A stretch of 60,025 bases of DNA from Parasitella parasitica (lineage: Eukaryota; Mucoromycota; Mucoromycetes; Mucorales; Mucoraceae): positions 91,294 to 151,318 of the forward strand of contig MU619319.1 of the NCBI GenBank assembly GCA_025201805.1, read 5' to 3'. Below the pieces are notes generated by a model that was not told the DNA's origin, made no database searches, and worked only from the letters and a program-made list of their open reading frames with translations. Positions 47,301 through 59,636 of the stretch are shown here, one piece after another. The position numbers and the translations under genes were made by a program. Position 1 is the stretch's first letter. Every line of letters begins with the position of its first letter.

Positions 47301-47503
47301 CTGGTCGCTACTCTCTGTTATTAATATAATATAAACTAATATTCGTATATTTCGTGTCAATAAATGGACCGCACTTAATTTATTTTTATTTTTTGGGTTC
47401 CTTGATTGATCTGCGATTGCAAGATTATAAGAAGATCAGATAAAGTGGCGGGTGCAATTTAGATAAATATTGACAAAAATGATCTCAAATTATGAAAGAC
47501 ACG

Positions 47504-47589
<86 letters not shown>

Positions 47590-48116
47590 GCAGATCATAA
47601 TCTTCATAAGCTTTAATAATTTATCAAAAATCGAATCAAGGTACAGCACATCTTTGTTAATCAAAAAGTCTGGCATTTCATATTTCACAAGTTTCAACAT
47701 GAAATTCTCTTTATAATGCTAGATTCTGCGTATATACGTTCAGTTACAATAAAGACATTTGTTTTTAGTGAAAAGGCGGTACTAGCACGAAATAAAGTCA
47801 ATAATCCACCAAAAAGGATTTGTATATGTGGTTCACTAGCACATTTCCTTAATTGCTTTCATTGATCTCCAAGGCTCCTCATCAAAAACTATGCACGATG
47901 GTTGGATATGAGAAACTTTTTATTGCTAGACTTTTCTAGCGAGTGAATTTTCATGTTGTGTACGTATATAATAGAAAAGAGGGGAATAGTGTTATATAGA
48001 AGAGTATAAGGAAGGATCATGTATGATATGTATGCAATTTAACGTTATAAACAGGAAAACAATAAATACATGGGGCATAAAACAAGATAAGATACAATAA
48101 GGGCATATACAAAATG
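47301..48116. other. intergenic between convergent MCMBP and Fbw7-like genes
   Basis: 0.8 kb containing the A82 tract (47507-47588). No gene is seen; frames over the tract code only Lys or Phe runs. Confidence 0.5.
47507..47588 (+). repeat. poly(A) tract, 82 nt
   Basis: Uninterrupted A82 between ACGATT and CGCAGATCATAATC, about 200 bp past the MCMBP stop codon. No target-site duplication is obvious. Confidence 0.95.
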
Positions 48117-49865
48117 TTACTTCTCGACTTTTCGAATAGCAGCTGTTGGTGTGGAATCATCGTTGATGGTATTATTTCCATCATTGTCATCCATATCAAA
48201 ATCATGTAATTCAATGACGGTTCTATGAGAAGCAATGTTTTCACTGTCCTGTTCATTTGGATCAAGTGGACAGTCTCTCTGTAGGATAACTACAGCTTTT
48301 GTTTGATTCATTTGTATTTTCCAAACAGTTCTGGCGTCTTGGGTGAACGATCTGATGAGTGTGCCGTTTTCAATATCCCACAAAATGACTTTTCCATCAG
48401 ATCCACCAGTCAATATACGCTTATCGTCGTATTGCAGACAAGTAACCGAGTTGTCATGTGCCGATATTCTTTGTTGGCATTCAAATGTGCTCATGTCCCA
48501 CTTACGCACGTTTCCATCCGAGCCACCGCTTACCAAGGTATTAGCTGATAATTGAAGGTGGCCAACAAGAGATGTATGGCCTTGAAGAGTCGCTAAACAT
48601 GCACCTGTCTCTGGAGACCATACCCGAATATTAGAGTCAAGCGAGCCTGTCACTACTCTGAGGCCATCGAATGCGATAGCGTAAATTTGCGAATGATGGC
48701 CCGTAAATTCATGCAAACATTGACCAGTCTCTATATCCCAGAGTCGCGCAGTTGTATCGTATGAACCAGAAACAACTTTGTTGCCAGCAATTTCTAAGCA
48801 CCGAACACTGCCTTGATGGCCTGTGCACACATGTAGCAGTGCGCCTTGCTCAATGTCCCAAATGCGCAGGGTTGTGTCTCTTGAGCCTGTTACAGCTACT
48901 TTTTCGTCTCTGATCTTCAGGCAGCGAATCGTAGAATTGTGTCCTCTCAACACATGGCGCAACTCGCCAGTATTCAAGTCCCAAACTCTTGCAGCTCTAA
49001 GCATATTGATTTTGGTTGGCTACAATTTGTTGATAGATTCACGCCCTTACCTGTCGCAGCCTCCTGTAATCAAAACATGCTCATTGTTGATCTCGTTCTT
49101 GATGAATTGCAGTGTCCACACTCCACCCTCATGGCCTAATAAAGAGCGAATATATTTGCCATTTTTAGCGTCGAATACTTCAATGTGGTTGTTGTCACAG
49201 CCGATAACGATGAATGTGTCATCCATCTGCAACGACGTAGCAAGTCCCTGGACAACTTGATTCTCGCACGGTGTTACCTTGCCACCCTGATTCCACGCGG
49301 CATCGATATTGTATTTTCTGCGGAAGAAATCACGATATGACATTGGTGGGTGATGCTGCTGTTGTGAAGAATTGTTTGTGAGGAGTGCTTTTGGAAGGTA
49401 CGTGGTTTGGTTTTGCTGGTATTGATGCTTGCGACAAAGCGATTTCCAAGCAGCTTCATCTTTGAGCAGCACGTTCCAATGCTTGGATACATGAGCTGCC
49501 CTTGCCAATGTGCGAGCATCATCAATGAACGATAGTACATGGAGCGAAAGTTCGATAGGCAGTTCTTTCAAAAAGTCGACCTTCAGTCTTGGTGTGATGA
49601 ATGTATATATGTACTGCAGTAGCTGGCTATCACAACAGCCCAGCAGCTCAGTGATGAAGAAATGCCGCTGCGCACCGCTAAGTTGCTGGAATGTACTTTT
49701 GACTCGGCCTATGTAGTCTAAGCGATCTACATCCAAAATAACATCTACATCGCCTATTGCGTCCATGATGTGTGCTGATTTATGTCTTTGTAAAGGACTG
49801 TAAACGTGTGTAGTAGAAGAAAGAGAAGAAGAAGGTGGTGTTGACGGTGGCGAAGACATGTCCAT
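48117..49865 (-). CDS. F-box/WD40 protein, Cdc4/Fbw7-like SCF substrate receptor
   Basis: 564 aa from exons 49865-49051 and 48996-48117. Residues 50-95 resemble the dimerisation segment, 100-145 the F-box (LPIELSLHVLSFIDDARTL), and from about 200 an eight-bladed WD40 propeller. It is collinear with Fbw7 blade by blade: CDRAARVWDLNTGEL, STIRCLKI, GSRDTTLRIWDIE, GSYDTTARLWDIETG, GSLDSNIRVWSPETGAC and GSDGKVILWDIENG. The Arg of GSRD matches a phosphodegron-binding Arg of Fbw7, and the tail (ELHDFDMDD) echoes the Fbw7 end. Such receptors target phosphorylated cyclins, CDK inhibitors and transcription factors for SCF ubiquitylation. It is shorter than yeast Cdc4 (779 aa), mainly in the N-terminal part. 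Divergent from the SulP2 gene. Confidence 0.94.
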
Positions 49866-50631
49866 TTATTGTTGAAGATAATGAAATCTGAAGTGATATA
49901 AAGGGGAAAGGGAAAACAAAAATAAAAACAAAAAGGAAAAAAAAAGAAGGGAGGCAAGCGGTTGAAACGAGCACTAAGAAGCACTCCAGCGCATATCAAG
50001 GTGGCATTATTTGGTGGTTTGTTTAAATTACACACACACCACATTCAATGTACGAATTGCTTTTTTGCACCCAAGGACCCACATTCATGCTGTTGCACAA
50101 GAGTGTAAAATATTGGTTCTGCTTGGATTTCAGACGAATCATGTCATATTAATTAGACCAGCCCAAACAAACATATTTTTATGTCTCGTTGCCAAATTGT
50201 CAAGACATGTTGTAAACAAGTACACCTGGCTTTAGGCGTCCGGGTAGGTATAGCATGCTAGTATCGATCTTGGGATGATGCGTTCATGAGGAAGTTGGTA
50301 GTGTTGAAGTAGCTGAACCCTCTATGATCTTGGAAGAGATTGCATCAAGTCGTATAAAAACGTTTGCACCAACTTCCATAATGATTTGTATTGCCATAAA
50401 AATTGATGTTTTTTTTTTGCAATCGTCTCAATCAATTTAATTTAGAATGTCATTACAGTAACTGCCTTTTTCAATTAAGGGGAATACTACATGTAGCATT
50501 CAAGCTCCGGAGGATTCTCTGTGGTATAATATGCCGTCTATTTGATGGCTATATAAAGAAGAGTCTTTTTTCTTTTTTCTTCTATTCCTCTCTTTCTTCT
50601 CTCTTCATCTTTCTCGGATAGAAAAACAAAC
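49866..50631. other. shared upstream region of the Fbw7-like and SulP2 genes
   Basis: 0.77 kb between divergent starts. A purine/pyrimidine-rich leader sits on the Fbw7 side (49900-49960), and a TATA box with a CT-rich leader on the SulP2 side. No gene is seen. Confidence 0.5.
50550..50557 (+). promoter_or_regulatory. TATA box of SulP transporter 2
   Basis: TATATAAA, 82 nt upstream of the start codon at 50632, followed by a long CT-rich leader (TTTTTTCTTCTATTCC) typical of fungal transcription starts. Confidence 0.5.
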
Positions 50632-53078
50632 ATGAAGAATTCGACAAAGGAAAGAAGTCCGACAAACAGCGTTGGTAAGTAATACATGCAATTCAGACGA
50701 TCTGTCAGGGAGATGTGCCTAACACGCCCACAGCGCATTCAACTACAGTCCGTGTTGATGATAGCAGCGATGATGAGCAGCAGGATGATTATTTGCCCCC
50801 CGATCTCATCGTAAATGAACGTCAATCACTGCTTCTGGGCCTAGATCAGCACAACTTTCCAAGATACATGACCGCTTCCCCTTGTAAGTTTCATTATAAA
50901 ACACAGAGCAACAAACCAGAAGCTAAGCTTTTGTGAACAGTACCTTCAGCTCGTATCAATGATAGCTCACCAAAAGATGCATGGAGTACATTCAAGGTTA
51001 GGTCAAAATATTATCTTCCTATCTTGCAATGGTTGCCACTCTATACCGGCAACTTACTGCTGGGCGATCTTATTGCCGGAATTACTCTATCATGTCTGTT
51101 GATTCCACAAGGTTTGTCTTACGCTACGGCTCTTTGTAAACTAGAAGCTGTTCATGGTTTGTATGCTATTGCTTTTCCGGCCATAACCTATGCTATTTTT
51201 GGCATGTCTAGGTACAAACAAACATACACAAACATCATAGCGTGTCAACTGACCCTAAAATAGACAAATGTCAGTGGGGCCTGAAGCTACCCTCTCGTTG
51301 CTAGTTGGATCTTCTATCGCTCAGGTAAATCATGCCGCTGATGGGGAGAACCATGTGGACGCTTTGGCCTGGGCTTGCCTGATGACGATCTTTGTTGGCA
51401 TCTTTACCTTTTTGCTGGGCATCTTCAGATTAGGCTTTCTGGACAGCTTGATGAGTCGAGCTCTTTTGCGTGGCTTTATCTCGGGTGTCGGCCTCGTCGT
51501 TGCGCTGCAACAAGGCATCATCTTGCTTGGACTTGTGCATCTCAGCGAGGAAAATGGCATCACTGAAGCCTCAAGCTCCATTGCTCGTCTCTTGTTCTTG
51601 ATCAGAAATATCCAGTATTCCCACGTTTTAACAGCATCCGTGTCCGCGGCCTCTGTAGCATTTCTGATGTTGGCTCGTGTCACCAAATCCAAGTTGGCAA
51701 GATTCAGATGGTTCCAGCTGCTGCCTGAAGTACTGCTGGTTGTTGTTGTGTCGTCGGTTCTTACCTACTTTTGTGATTGGGAAAACAAAGGGCTGGCAAT
51801 CCTTGGTACAATCGAAGGCAAAGGAATCCCCCTGCCTTCACTTCCAGCCTTCCCCGATAGCAAGCACATGAAGGATTTGCTAATCACTGCTGCCATGATT
51901 GCCATTATTGGCTTTGTCGAGTCTGTTGTCATTGCAAAGACGTACAGCAGTAAGCACAATTACTCTGTAAGCGCAAACAGAGAGCTTGTTGCATTAGGGG
52001 CAGCAAATATGGTTAGCGGCCTTTTCCAAGGCATTCCTGCATTTGGATCAGTAAGTTATTGACAAGAGTTGACAAAAAATGTTACTTAATTGCCCCTTAT
52101 TCTTGAAATATCCTCTATATTTGTGTAGGTAGCACGTAGTAAAATTAATGATAAAGCCGGCGCACGAACGCAAATGGCATGCTTGATTGCTGGCGTAGTT
52201 GCTCTGTTTGCCATTTTCTTCTTACTGCCCTACTTTTACTACTTGCCCAAATGTGTGCTATCTGCCATTATCTTTGTTGCCGTCCTTTCTCTGCTCGGTG
52301 AATTGCCCGAGGATCTCCACTTTATTTTCAAGATTGGCGCCTGGAGAGACCTAGGGTTGTTGCTGGTAACATTTTTCGCTACCATTGTTATTTCGCTTGA
52401 GTTTGGGACACTACTTGCCGTTACGCTGTCTCTCCTCCTAACAATCAAGGAAACAAGTTATCCCCGCATATCTATCATGGTAAGGGAATGACATCCCAAG
52501 TGTTTTCATAATACTTATTAAACCTCTTCTATAGGGACGAGTTAAGGGTACAAACAATAAATTTAGACCTATTCAGGATGACCCAGATGTGGTGGAGCAT
52601 TTGGAAGATGTTCTCATTGTTCGTATTGACGAGCCCCTATTTTTTGCGAATACTGGCCAGCTCAAAGACAGACTGCGTCGCCTGGAACAATTTGGTGACA
52701 TGTCGATTCATCCTTCTGAAAGCCCTCGTCTGGGCGGCCTTTCTTACATGATTTTCGATGTGGATAATATGCCTACGATTGACGCCAGGTAACCTTGTTG
52801 TGTTTCATGATTTATGTATACCGAATACCCGACTCACCCTTCTCTTTTTCGCTAGCGCTGTCCAGATCCTCTATGAAATTGTTGAAGCGTACCACGCAAG
52901 AGACATCAGAGTGTATTTTGTGAGGCTCAGAGAGAAACCCATGGCATTGTTTAGAAAATCTGGCTTACTGGAGGTCGTGGGTCAAGTTAATCTGTTCAGA
53001 AAGGTGTCAGATGCCATTGAAACAATTGAGAAAGACATGGTGAATAATAGCAGCTCCACTCCTTCTCTTCACCAATAG
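50632..53078 (+). CDS. SulP/SLC26 anion transporter with STAS domain (paralogue 2)
   Basis: About 692 aa from exons 50632-50674, 50734-50883, 50941-51211, 51264-52050, 52129-52479, 52535-52788 and 52856-53078. The N-terminal part is acidic and cytosolic (DDSSDDEQQDDYLPPD), then SPKDAWSTFKVRSKYYLPILQWLPLY, LIPQGLSYATALCKLE, FGMSRQMSVGPEA, many hydrophobic helices, and the STAS domain DVLIVRIDEPLFFANTGQL with MPTIDASAVQ. It matches paralogue 1 (23002-25520) along its whole length; exons 3 and 5 have identical lengths (271 and 351 nt). It lacks the STAS intron of paralogue 1. The two genes are 25 kb apart in the same orientation, so they are a dispersed duplicate. Substrate unknown. Confidence 0.93.
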
Positions 53079-56000
53079 CTTTTTATCTTTTTCTGTGATA
53101 CCCCCATCATCGTATTTCTTCTTTTTCTTTGTCTCGCTGTCCCCCCTTAACTATTATGAGCATATATATATTTATATATATAAATAAATATTAGTTCTTC
53201 TCAGATTCTTAAATATTCCATATTTTGCAAATTTGTATGGCTCCTTTCTTCTAAATGACGAAGAAAACGTTTCATTCTGTATATTAAATATCCCCTGACT
53301 TTTTCTTTCGAAACGAAAAAGTGCATTTTCATCGTTGATCGATACAGAATCACAGCAAGCTACACTCCATGTACCAAGGGCACATCTTCAGAGGCAGCAA
53401 TAAAGTGGTGCCATGCATTCAATCCTCATGACAGCACACATAGAAACATGTTGTTGATGCTCATTTAATAGCATTACATGGTTGCATCTGTAATTCCCAG
53501 CGCGGTCGAACGAGCATTAGAGCATCATGATGCCTGAATCAGCACAGCGTTTAGAAATCTGTAAAATTACATACGCACAACATTGAGGCATCCTCTTTCA
53601 TTAGCGTACAGTATAACGTGCGCCTTTCATTTACAACTAGCCCATGCATGTAGTACATTACAAAGCAACCGATTTAAAGCTTTGATAAAGAATACGAAAG
53701 CAATCCCTTTCATTTTGATTTGCTCCTATGCAACTTGCGATCTCACTTGCGACTCTCGGTTATAATCCATTTATAGCGAAACAGAAATAATTGCACAGGA
53801 GAATACAGAAGCATACGTAAAATAGGCCATCCCGCGTTCCCATGTGGCCTCCCTTTTCGATAATTATTTTTCCCAAAGATTACTAGCTTATGATGATAGC
53901 CTGATGTTTTTTTTTTTTCTTTTTTTTTCCCTACTGAATGCCATTTTTGATAGACTCTTGTGTTGGAAACTATCCATATCATGATTTAACCTATAGCAGC
54001 TTTTGTTCGACATTGATTCCAGCTTGACCAAAGGCATGCTTTCTTATTATTTTTCACTTTTTTCATTTTTCAAATATTACTGACAGTATATCATTCTGCC
54101 TGTAAACTTAAAACATAGAATATAGCAGTTCCCTTACATGACAAACTCCTTGAAAACGGGGCGAACTTTACAACAATATTGTTTTTTTTTTCCATCAAGG
54201 TCAATTTGAGTGAAAATGTGTACTGGGCCCAAAATAAAAGCATCTTAATTCATCTTGTACGGATAAAAATAATCTCATGTACATTGTAACATGCTTTAAA
54301 GGTAACATTTTTCGTAATAAAGAAAATTCGCAAATATTACTCCTATTCATTTTTCTTGATTTAATATAAAAAACATAATTGATATGTCGATTTCTTCTTT
54401 CCAACATTTTCACATATTGCTGGACCCTTTTTTCTTTGGATGATCAGCATTTAAAATCAAATTTATTTTTAACATTTTCGAGAGACCCTTTTTGTTGCTG
54501 CTGATCACACTTTGTAAAACAAAAAACGCGGGCATCCACTCCATTGATGATATTAACATTTGCACATTTCTCAATCTTACTTTTGCTACAAAAAAATTCG
54601 ACAAAAAAGTTAATTTTTTCGGGAAAATCAACCAAAAAAAGGAAAAAAAAAGATCAGCAATTCATGTAAGCCATCATTGTAATTACGTTAGAGCAGTAAT
54701 TGACTTTATAGACAATCAGTGTAAAAAATGCAATCATCATCTAGCAGAAAAAATTGGAGGAAGCCTCGGCCTCCTCTGCCACCAAGACCACCTCAACCAA
54801 ATCCCTCAACTCCACCTACAAATGCAATTCAGCATCATCCATCTAAATCTACATTAAAAAATCTATTCAGAAAGTGGGTGTTATGTTGCCCATCAAGCAG
54901 CAAACACACACATCTACATGCTACTATATAAGTACAATTATCCACAATTGACAGATATACCATTCATTTTCATTTATACCCACTTATATCACTGATCATC
55001 TGCCCTATTTTCAAAATCTACCTCACTCTCATTGACGATACTTTTCTTGCCTTTCATTCATCTCTTTTCATTTATTTATTTACTTTATAAAAATTGTATT
55101 TTTTCAGCTAAAGCAACTACTAAAACTATCTTATTTTATACACCAAAAATATATTCTTACCCCAAATGAAAACTTTATATATATGCATATATGCTACTTA
55201 TGCGTGCAATGCCCTCATGAAACAATAAACGAAACATGATTTATGTAGTATTTATATATATGGAATAGTGCTATTTGGGGAACTGCACAAACGTCAGGAT
55301 TCAAGAAGATTCCTGTAATACAGAATTTAAGTAAAAAAAAAAAAAAAAAAAGACTTGGCGATGGCTGATAGATTGTTAAATGTACCATAATTTTGACTCC
55401 TGCTTTGCGTGTTCCTTGACAGTGTCATACAGAATTGTTTTACGACAGCTTCTTCCAGGCATTGTATTTCAAGACCTCGTGTTTGACTAAAAAGTATATG
55501 CACGGGCCATTTTCAGGTAGTCATGGCTACTATGTAGATATGTAGTCTTCAGAAAACTGTTCCATATAAACAGAGCAGCAACTATTTCATTTTATTTATG
55601 CTGTTTGTACTACTTGATAATACATAATAACGCATATGGAACCTGGAAAACAACTTTAGCGCTCCTGTTTTAGTGTAACAGCTTACTTTTGTGTGTTCTC
55701 GGATTAGATGGTTAAGGGGCGCATAAAATACTCAATAACAGGAGCGATTCAAAAGTCCATAGGTTTGTGATGCAAAAATAAACCTGTATTTTTGAATCGA
55801 GTGACTAAATCAAGATGATGGATTTCATAAACGAGTTGCATCTTGAGATTTCGAGTGCCATTTTTGGTCATTTGATCCGACATTGTGCCTGAATCTGTCA
55901 TAATTAGTTTCTTTTTTTGGAAAATCTTGATAAAGCTGCCATCCCACAAATTTATTATCTGACAATTTGGTTTAAAATAAGCAAAAAACAAGCTGTATAC

Positions 56001-56212
56001 ACTAAAAATTCTAATTGAAAACGCCAGTATTTATGATGGGCAATATTTTAGCCTAGATATTAGAACACCTGTCCAAATATCAAGCTTATTTGGTTCGCAA
56101 GTCTGCCTCCCATCCTACAAAAAGCTTAAATTTAAGAGACTGCTTTTCATTCGCATTACAAGTAGTGAGCCACCCACTCTTTTTTTTTTCATCTTGTGCC
56201 AAGATACTTACT
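53079..56212. other. intergenic, 3.1 kb, mostly without genes
   Basis: AT-rich, with long T or A runs (near 53907-53928, 54181 and 55333-55350) and a TA-rich stretch just after SulP2 (53164-53190), probably its 3' end region. One small proline-rich frame (54728-54931) is listed separately. A - strand frame at 55749-55991 has no recognised domain. Confidence 0.5.
54728..54931 (+). CDS. hypothetical small basic proline-rich protein (67 aa)
   Basis: An open frame starting ATGCAATCATC with a proline-rich core (RPPLPPRPPQPNPSTPP) that contains PxxP SH3-type sites, followed by a basic segment (KSTLKNLFRKW) and CC. There is no signal peptide. Composition differs from the surrounding AT-rich spacer, which argues for coding, but there is no family match. 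The frame may continue through an intron after FRKW (GTGTTA), which I cannot confirm. Confidence 0.35.
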   Translation: MQSSSSRKNWRKPRPPLPPRPPQPNPSTPPTNAIQHHPSKSTLKNLFRKWVLCCPSSSKHTHLHATI

Positions 56213-57044
56213 ATGATGGAGCAATCAGCACCGGTACCAGAGTTTGGTGACTTTGATTATATCGCTGAACGAGAGCAAGAAGTGAAAGCACATGTAGGAA
56301 GTATCTCTTTTGAAGGTTTAGCTGAGCCTATTTTACTCGCCCAAGATTTGAGTGGAGGATGTGGTGGCAAAATATGGGAATGCGCCAACATCATGGTTGA
56401 TTATTTCATTTGGAAAAACAATCAATTAAACGGAAAACTATTTAAAAATCAAAAAATTGTCGAACTTGGGTCTGGGACAGGTCTGGTTGGGTTGGCCGTT
56501 GCAAAATTGTGTCCTGAAATAAAGCAGATGGTGATAACAGACCAATTGTAAAACAAGAACACAATGTTTATATGAACTTACCAAATTGTTAACTTTTCCT
56601 TATACGTCTAGACCAATGATTGGTTTGATGAAAGAGAATATTAAGCTCAATCATCTTGAACATTCTGCAACAGCAGAAATACTGAACTGGGGTGAAGCGA
56701 TATCAAATCACTCTCAGGTCTTGGACGCAGACGTGATTTTAGCTTCTGACTGCATCTATCTCGAGATAGCATTTATACCTTTATTGGAGACTTTCTTTGC
56801 ATTAACCAACAAACCATCTTCAGTAATCTATTTGGCCTACAAGAAGCGTCGAAATGCTGACAAGCTTTTCTTTCAAGCAGCTAGGAAGAAGTTTGTTTTT
56901 ACAGAGGTAACAGAAGACCCGAAAATGAAAGTATATGCTAGAGATAAATCTCATTTGTTTTGCGTGACAAGAAAGCCTTTAAACCAGCATCAATTACAAG
57001 ATTTACAAAAGGTAAAAAGTAAGATTAAAATGGCGGAAGCTTGA
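56213..57044 (+). CDS. METTL21-family protein methyltransferase (VCPKMT/Efm6-like)
   Basis: 255 aa from exons 56213-56547 and 56612-57044. A seven-beta-strand methyltransferase: an N-terminal segment with GGKIWECANIMVDYF, motif I IVELGSGTGLVGLA, post-I VITDQLP (across the intron), NIKLNHL, NWGEAI, and the family motif ASDCIYLE (the DxxY of METTL21-type lysine methyltransferases). The later part (PLLETFFALTNKPSSVIYLAYKKRR) also fits. METTL21 enzymes methylate lysines of chaperones (VCP, HSP70) or elongation factor 1A (Efm6 in yeast); the target cannot be chosen from sequence. A basic tail (KVKSKIKMAEA) ends the protein. The start at 56213 follows a T-rich stretch; the in-frame upstream ATG at 56090 adds unlikely sequence. 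Confidence 0.88.
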
Positions 57045-57371
57045 TAATAGTGAATAAAACGAATGTTATGTCTGTTAATTCAAAAGACATGCGTTGAGGG
57101 ATCCTGTTTGTTACGCTAGTTTGAATCTCAAATCGCTTAAAATCGATTCTTATCTGAATTATCCAAAATATACAAGATCGATAGTAATTCAACTCTAAAA
57201 TGTATATTTTCATTAAGGCACAAGTAGGAGCTGCACGTAAATCGGCAAGATATGCTTGCAACACATTTTTATTTTCTCTATCCAGGAAATCCTTCCTACA
57301 TTGTATGTGCATCGACTTGCATGTATGTCCAGTAGCCACTAAAATATTCTTTTAAAATTTCGTTTAAACTT
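57045..57371. other. intergenic, 0.3 kb
   Basis: Short spacer between the methyltransferase and the Helitron fragment. The - strand frame 57025-57339 overlaps the end of the methyltransferase gene and has no domain. Confidence 0.45.
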
Positions 57372-57660
57372 GAGCTCTATCGTGGTTTACAAGACGCAAT
57401 TGCGCATGATGATAGGGACACCAACTCACTTGCTTAAGGTAAAACTTCCTAGCTCCTTCATTGGAGGACCAAGACATAGGGCTCAATTATATCAAGACTT
57501 AATAAGTATTGTAAGACGGCTCGGCAAGCCTGAATACTTTATAACATTCACCTGCAACCCTAAATGGCCAGAAATACAAAATGAGCTTTTGTTTGGACAA
57601 ACTGCTGCTGACCGATCAGATCTATGCTCAAGAGTGTTTCGACTGAAATTGAAAGAAGTA
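57372..57660 (+). mobile_element. Helitron Rep-region fragment, broken
   Basis: The segment codes the N-terminal Helitron-like domain. In one frame (57372-57434) it reads ELYRGLQDAIAHDDRDT and stops at TAA 57435; in another it continues LPSSFIGGPRHRAQLYQD, then GKPEYFITFTCNPKWPEI and DLCSRVFRLKLKE. ITFTCNPKWPEI is diagnostic of fungal and plant Helitrons. The rest of the Rep domain, including the usual catalytic Tyr region, and the whole helicase are absent downstream. It is therefore a truncated, frameshifted, non-functional remnant. It is the only clear transposon protein in the window. Confidence 0.85.
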
Positions 57661-58201
57661 TATATATTATACCTTTATACAGTACATAAATGTTATTTCC
57701 ACTCATTGCTTTTTATTTCGTTTAATTTAGCATTGCATTATCGTATTTTCAAATCAAACTCACAAAATTGACCTAGTCAATCTCACAAAAATTACTTATC
57801 GAACCGACAGTACTTAGGAATAACAACTTTGATAAAGAAAATCATTTTATTCAATAAAATATAACACTAATTTTCAAACGTGAGATTTTCTTGATCTGCC
57901 ATAATGTAGGTTAGGAGATCGTGATAGTGTACTTCAATTAAAGATTGGAGATTGTCCAATGATGTGTTGTTATACTTGTCGAAACAGGAGAATAAAGTCT
58001 TTGTTTCAAATCAGGAAGGTTATCTGTAACACAGATCTGTATGATTGACAAACAATAAGGTACTGTCAGATCAAAGATCAATAGCCTTGTAGTATAATAA
58101 TACATCGTACCCTGTTAAGGATATGATGTTGCTTGCAAATTATTCTTATCGATTACTATCGACTAGTATTTGAAATAAGTCACCAAAAATTTATGTTGTA
58201 A

Positions 58202-58281
58202 TAAAAAGTATAAATAGCAGATGCAAAGTTGAATCTTTAATAAAGTAATCTCAAGTTTTCCTATTTCGTTAATTCAACGTT
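58202..58281 (+). repeat. dispersed repeat, copy C (inverted relative to A and B)
   Basis: On the + strand it reads GTATAAATAGCAGATGCAAA, the reverse complement of the best-kept block of copies A and B, and similarity extends over about 75 bp (TTAATAAAGT, then GTTTTCCTATTTCGTTAA). A TATA box lies at its start. Confidence 0.75.
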
Positions 58282-58396
58282 TTATATTATACTTTTCTTA
58301 TTTCGATCTTGCAGATCTCAACATACTTATTATTTCTGGAGATAGAGTACTAGCGCAAGTTGCAATTATGAATATAGGCCTTTAGTAGCAAAGCAG

Positions 58397-58540
58397 CTAT
58401 TTCAATTGAGGAGCAAAACGTGAACTCCATAAGAAATCTAGTTATGTATAAATATGAATCAATGGCCAAGATGTTGTAAAATATGACTTTAATAGTTATT
58501 TTTATGTATCTTTATGTTTTGGTTAAAATAAATGCTACCT
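58397..58540 (+). repeat. ~145-bp repeat, left copy
   Basis: Similar in order to 59873-60017: TTTCAATTGAGGAGCAAAA, ATATGAATC, then TTTATG...AAATAAATGCTACC. Divergence is considerable (by eye about two thirds identical). Confidence 0.65.
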
Positions 58541-59600
58541 AATTATGACCATCACCTTTTTCCCCGCTTAAAAGCATAATCTACAATCTTTGATATCTTT
58601 GCATACTATTAAGCGATAGAGACACAACCTTCAGCCAAAATCTTCTTCTTTTTGAAGCATTTTACAACATATCCAAGTTTTATGCATGTATGGCCATGTT
58701 TCAGGTTTTGCTATGTTTGGACCCTAAACCTCATATTCGATTTTCAGTTTTCAACTTTGGGTCAACCTTCAGGGTCATTTTTAGGTACGGATTTGGGGTC
58801 CAAGGCAAGTATACACCCAAGTACCGGTATGATAACTGTACATAACCACGTCTTCTGATTCTCGATATCTATCTTTGCTGTTAAGATATTCCCAAAACCA
58901 AATTTTTCAAATTTTTCAAATTTTACAGCATATGTTCCTATAACAAGTACCAAATTGTACAATTAAATCATGCTCGAGTTCCTAAGTAAAGTAATAAAGC
59001 ACGTTTTGGTACATCTTCTGGTAATAAACATGTCATATTTAAGCTCGAATTCAACAAGCTTGGGTCAATTTTGTCTTTTTAGGTTAAACTTTGTTCCCCT
59101 GTTTCTCAAAAAACTACTATGACACTTTGGCTTGAGTGATTATTAAAATCTTTTTGAAACCTAATCCTCTACTAGATTTATTAGTCTTTACATATATATG
59201 TTCAAAAAAATATTTTTTCATATGTTTTTAGCAAAAGCTTAATTTATTTTCGTAACTTACAGAGCAATAAATGGTACATAAGGATACATGATATAGCAAT
59301 ACAAAAATAAAGCTACAACATAGCTAAAGAAAGGTTTTTGTTTGGTCAAAAAATACCAATTTCTGAGAGAGAAAATTTCGAAAAACGGAATTGATTTTTA
59401 CCCTTTTGAATGGCTTCATTTTGGCCCTCTAAGTATAGGACCGAAAAATTGTAGATGCATTTTGGTCGAGACAAAATTTTGATTTTTGGCAGATATAATG
59501 AAGCTACAGTTATGAACAAGATATTGATGTGTAGGTATTGACATGATGGTTTGGTTGATCAACTTTATAGAGCTGAATGTGCTCAAAATATGCTTGATTT

Positions 59601-59636
59601 TATTCAAAAACTATCAAAAAAGGCGTTTTTTGAATA
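59601..59636. repeat. perfect inverted repeat, possible hairpin
   Basis: TATTCAAAAA and TTTTTGAATA are exact reverse complements separated by 16 nt. A competing inner stem CAAAAAA/TTTTTTG with a four-base GGCG loop is also possible. Such a hairpin could be a transposon end or a terminator-like structure; no further support. Confidence 0.6.

Noticed and set aside
47485-47716. Open frames coding poly-Lys or poly-Phe over the A82 tract
   Set aside because: They exist only because a homopolymer has no stop codon; no coding features outside the run.
55749-55991. 80-codon - strand frame considered as a transposase fragment
   Set aside because: No catalytic motif or family resemblance could be pointed to.
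57025-57339. 104-codon - strand frame beside the Helitron piece
   Set aside because: Overlaps the end of the methyltransferase gene; no Helitron block in that orientation.
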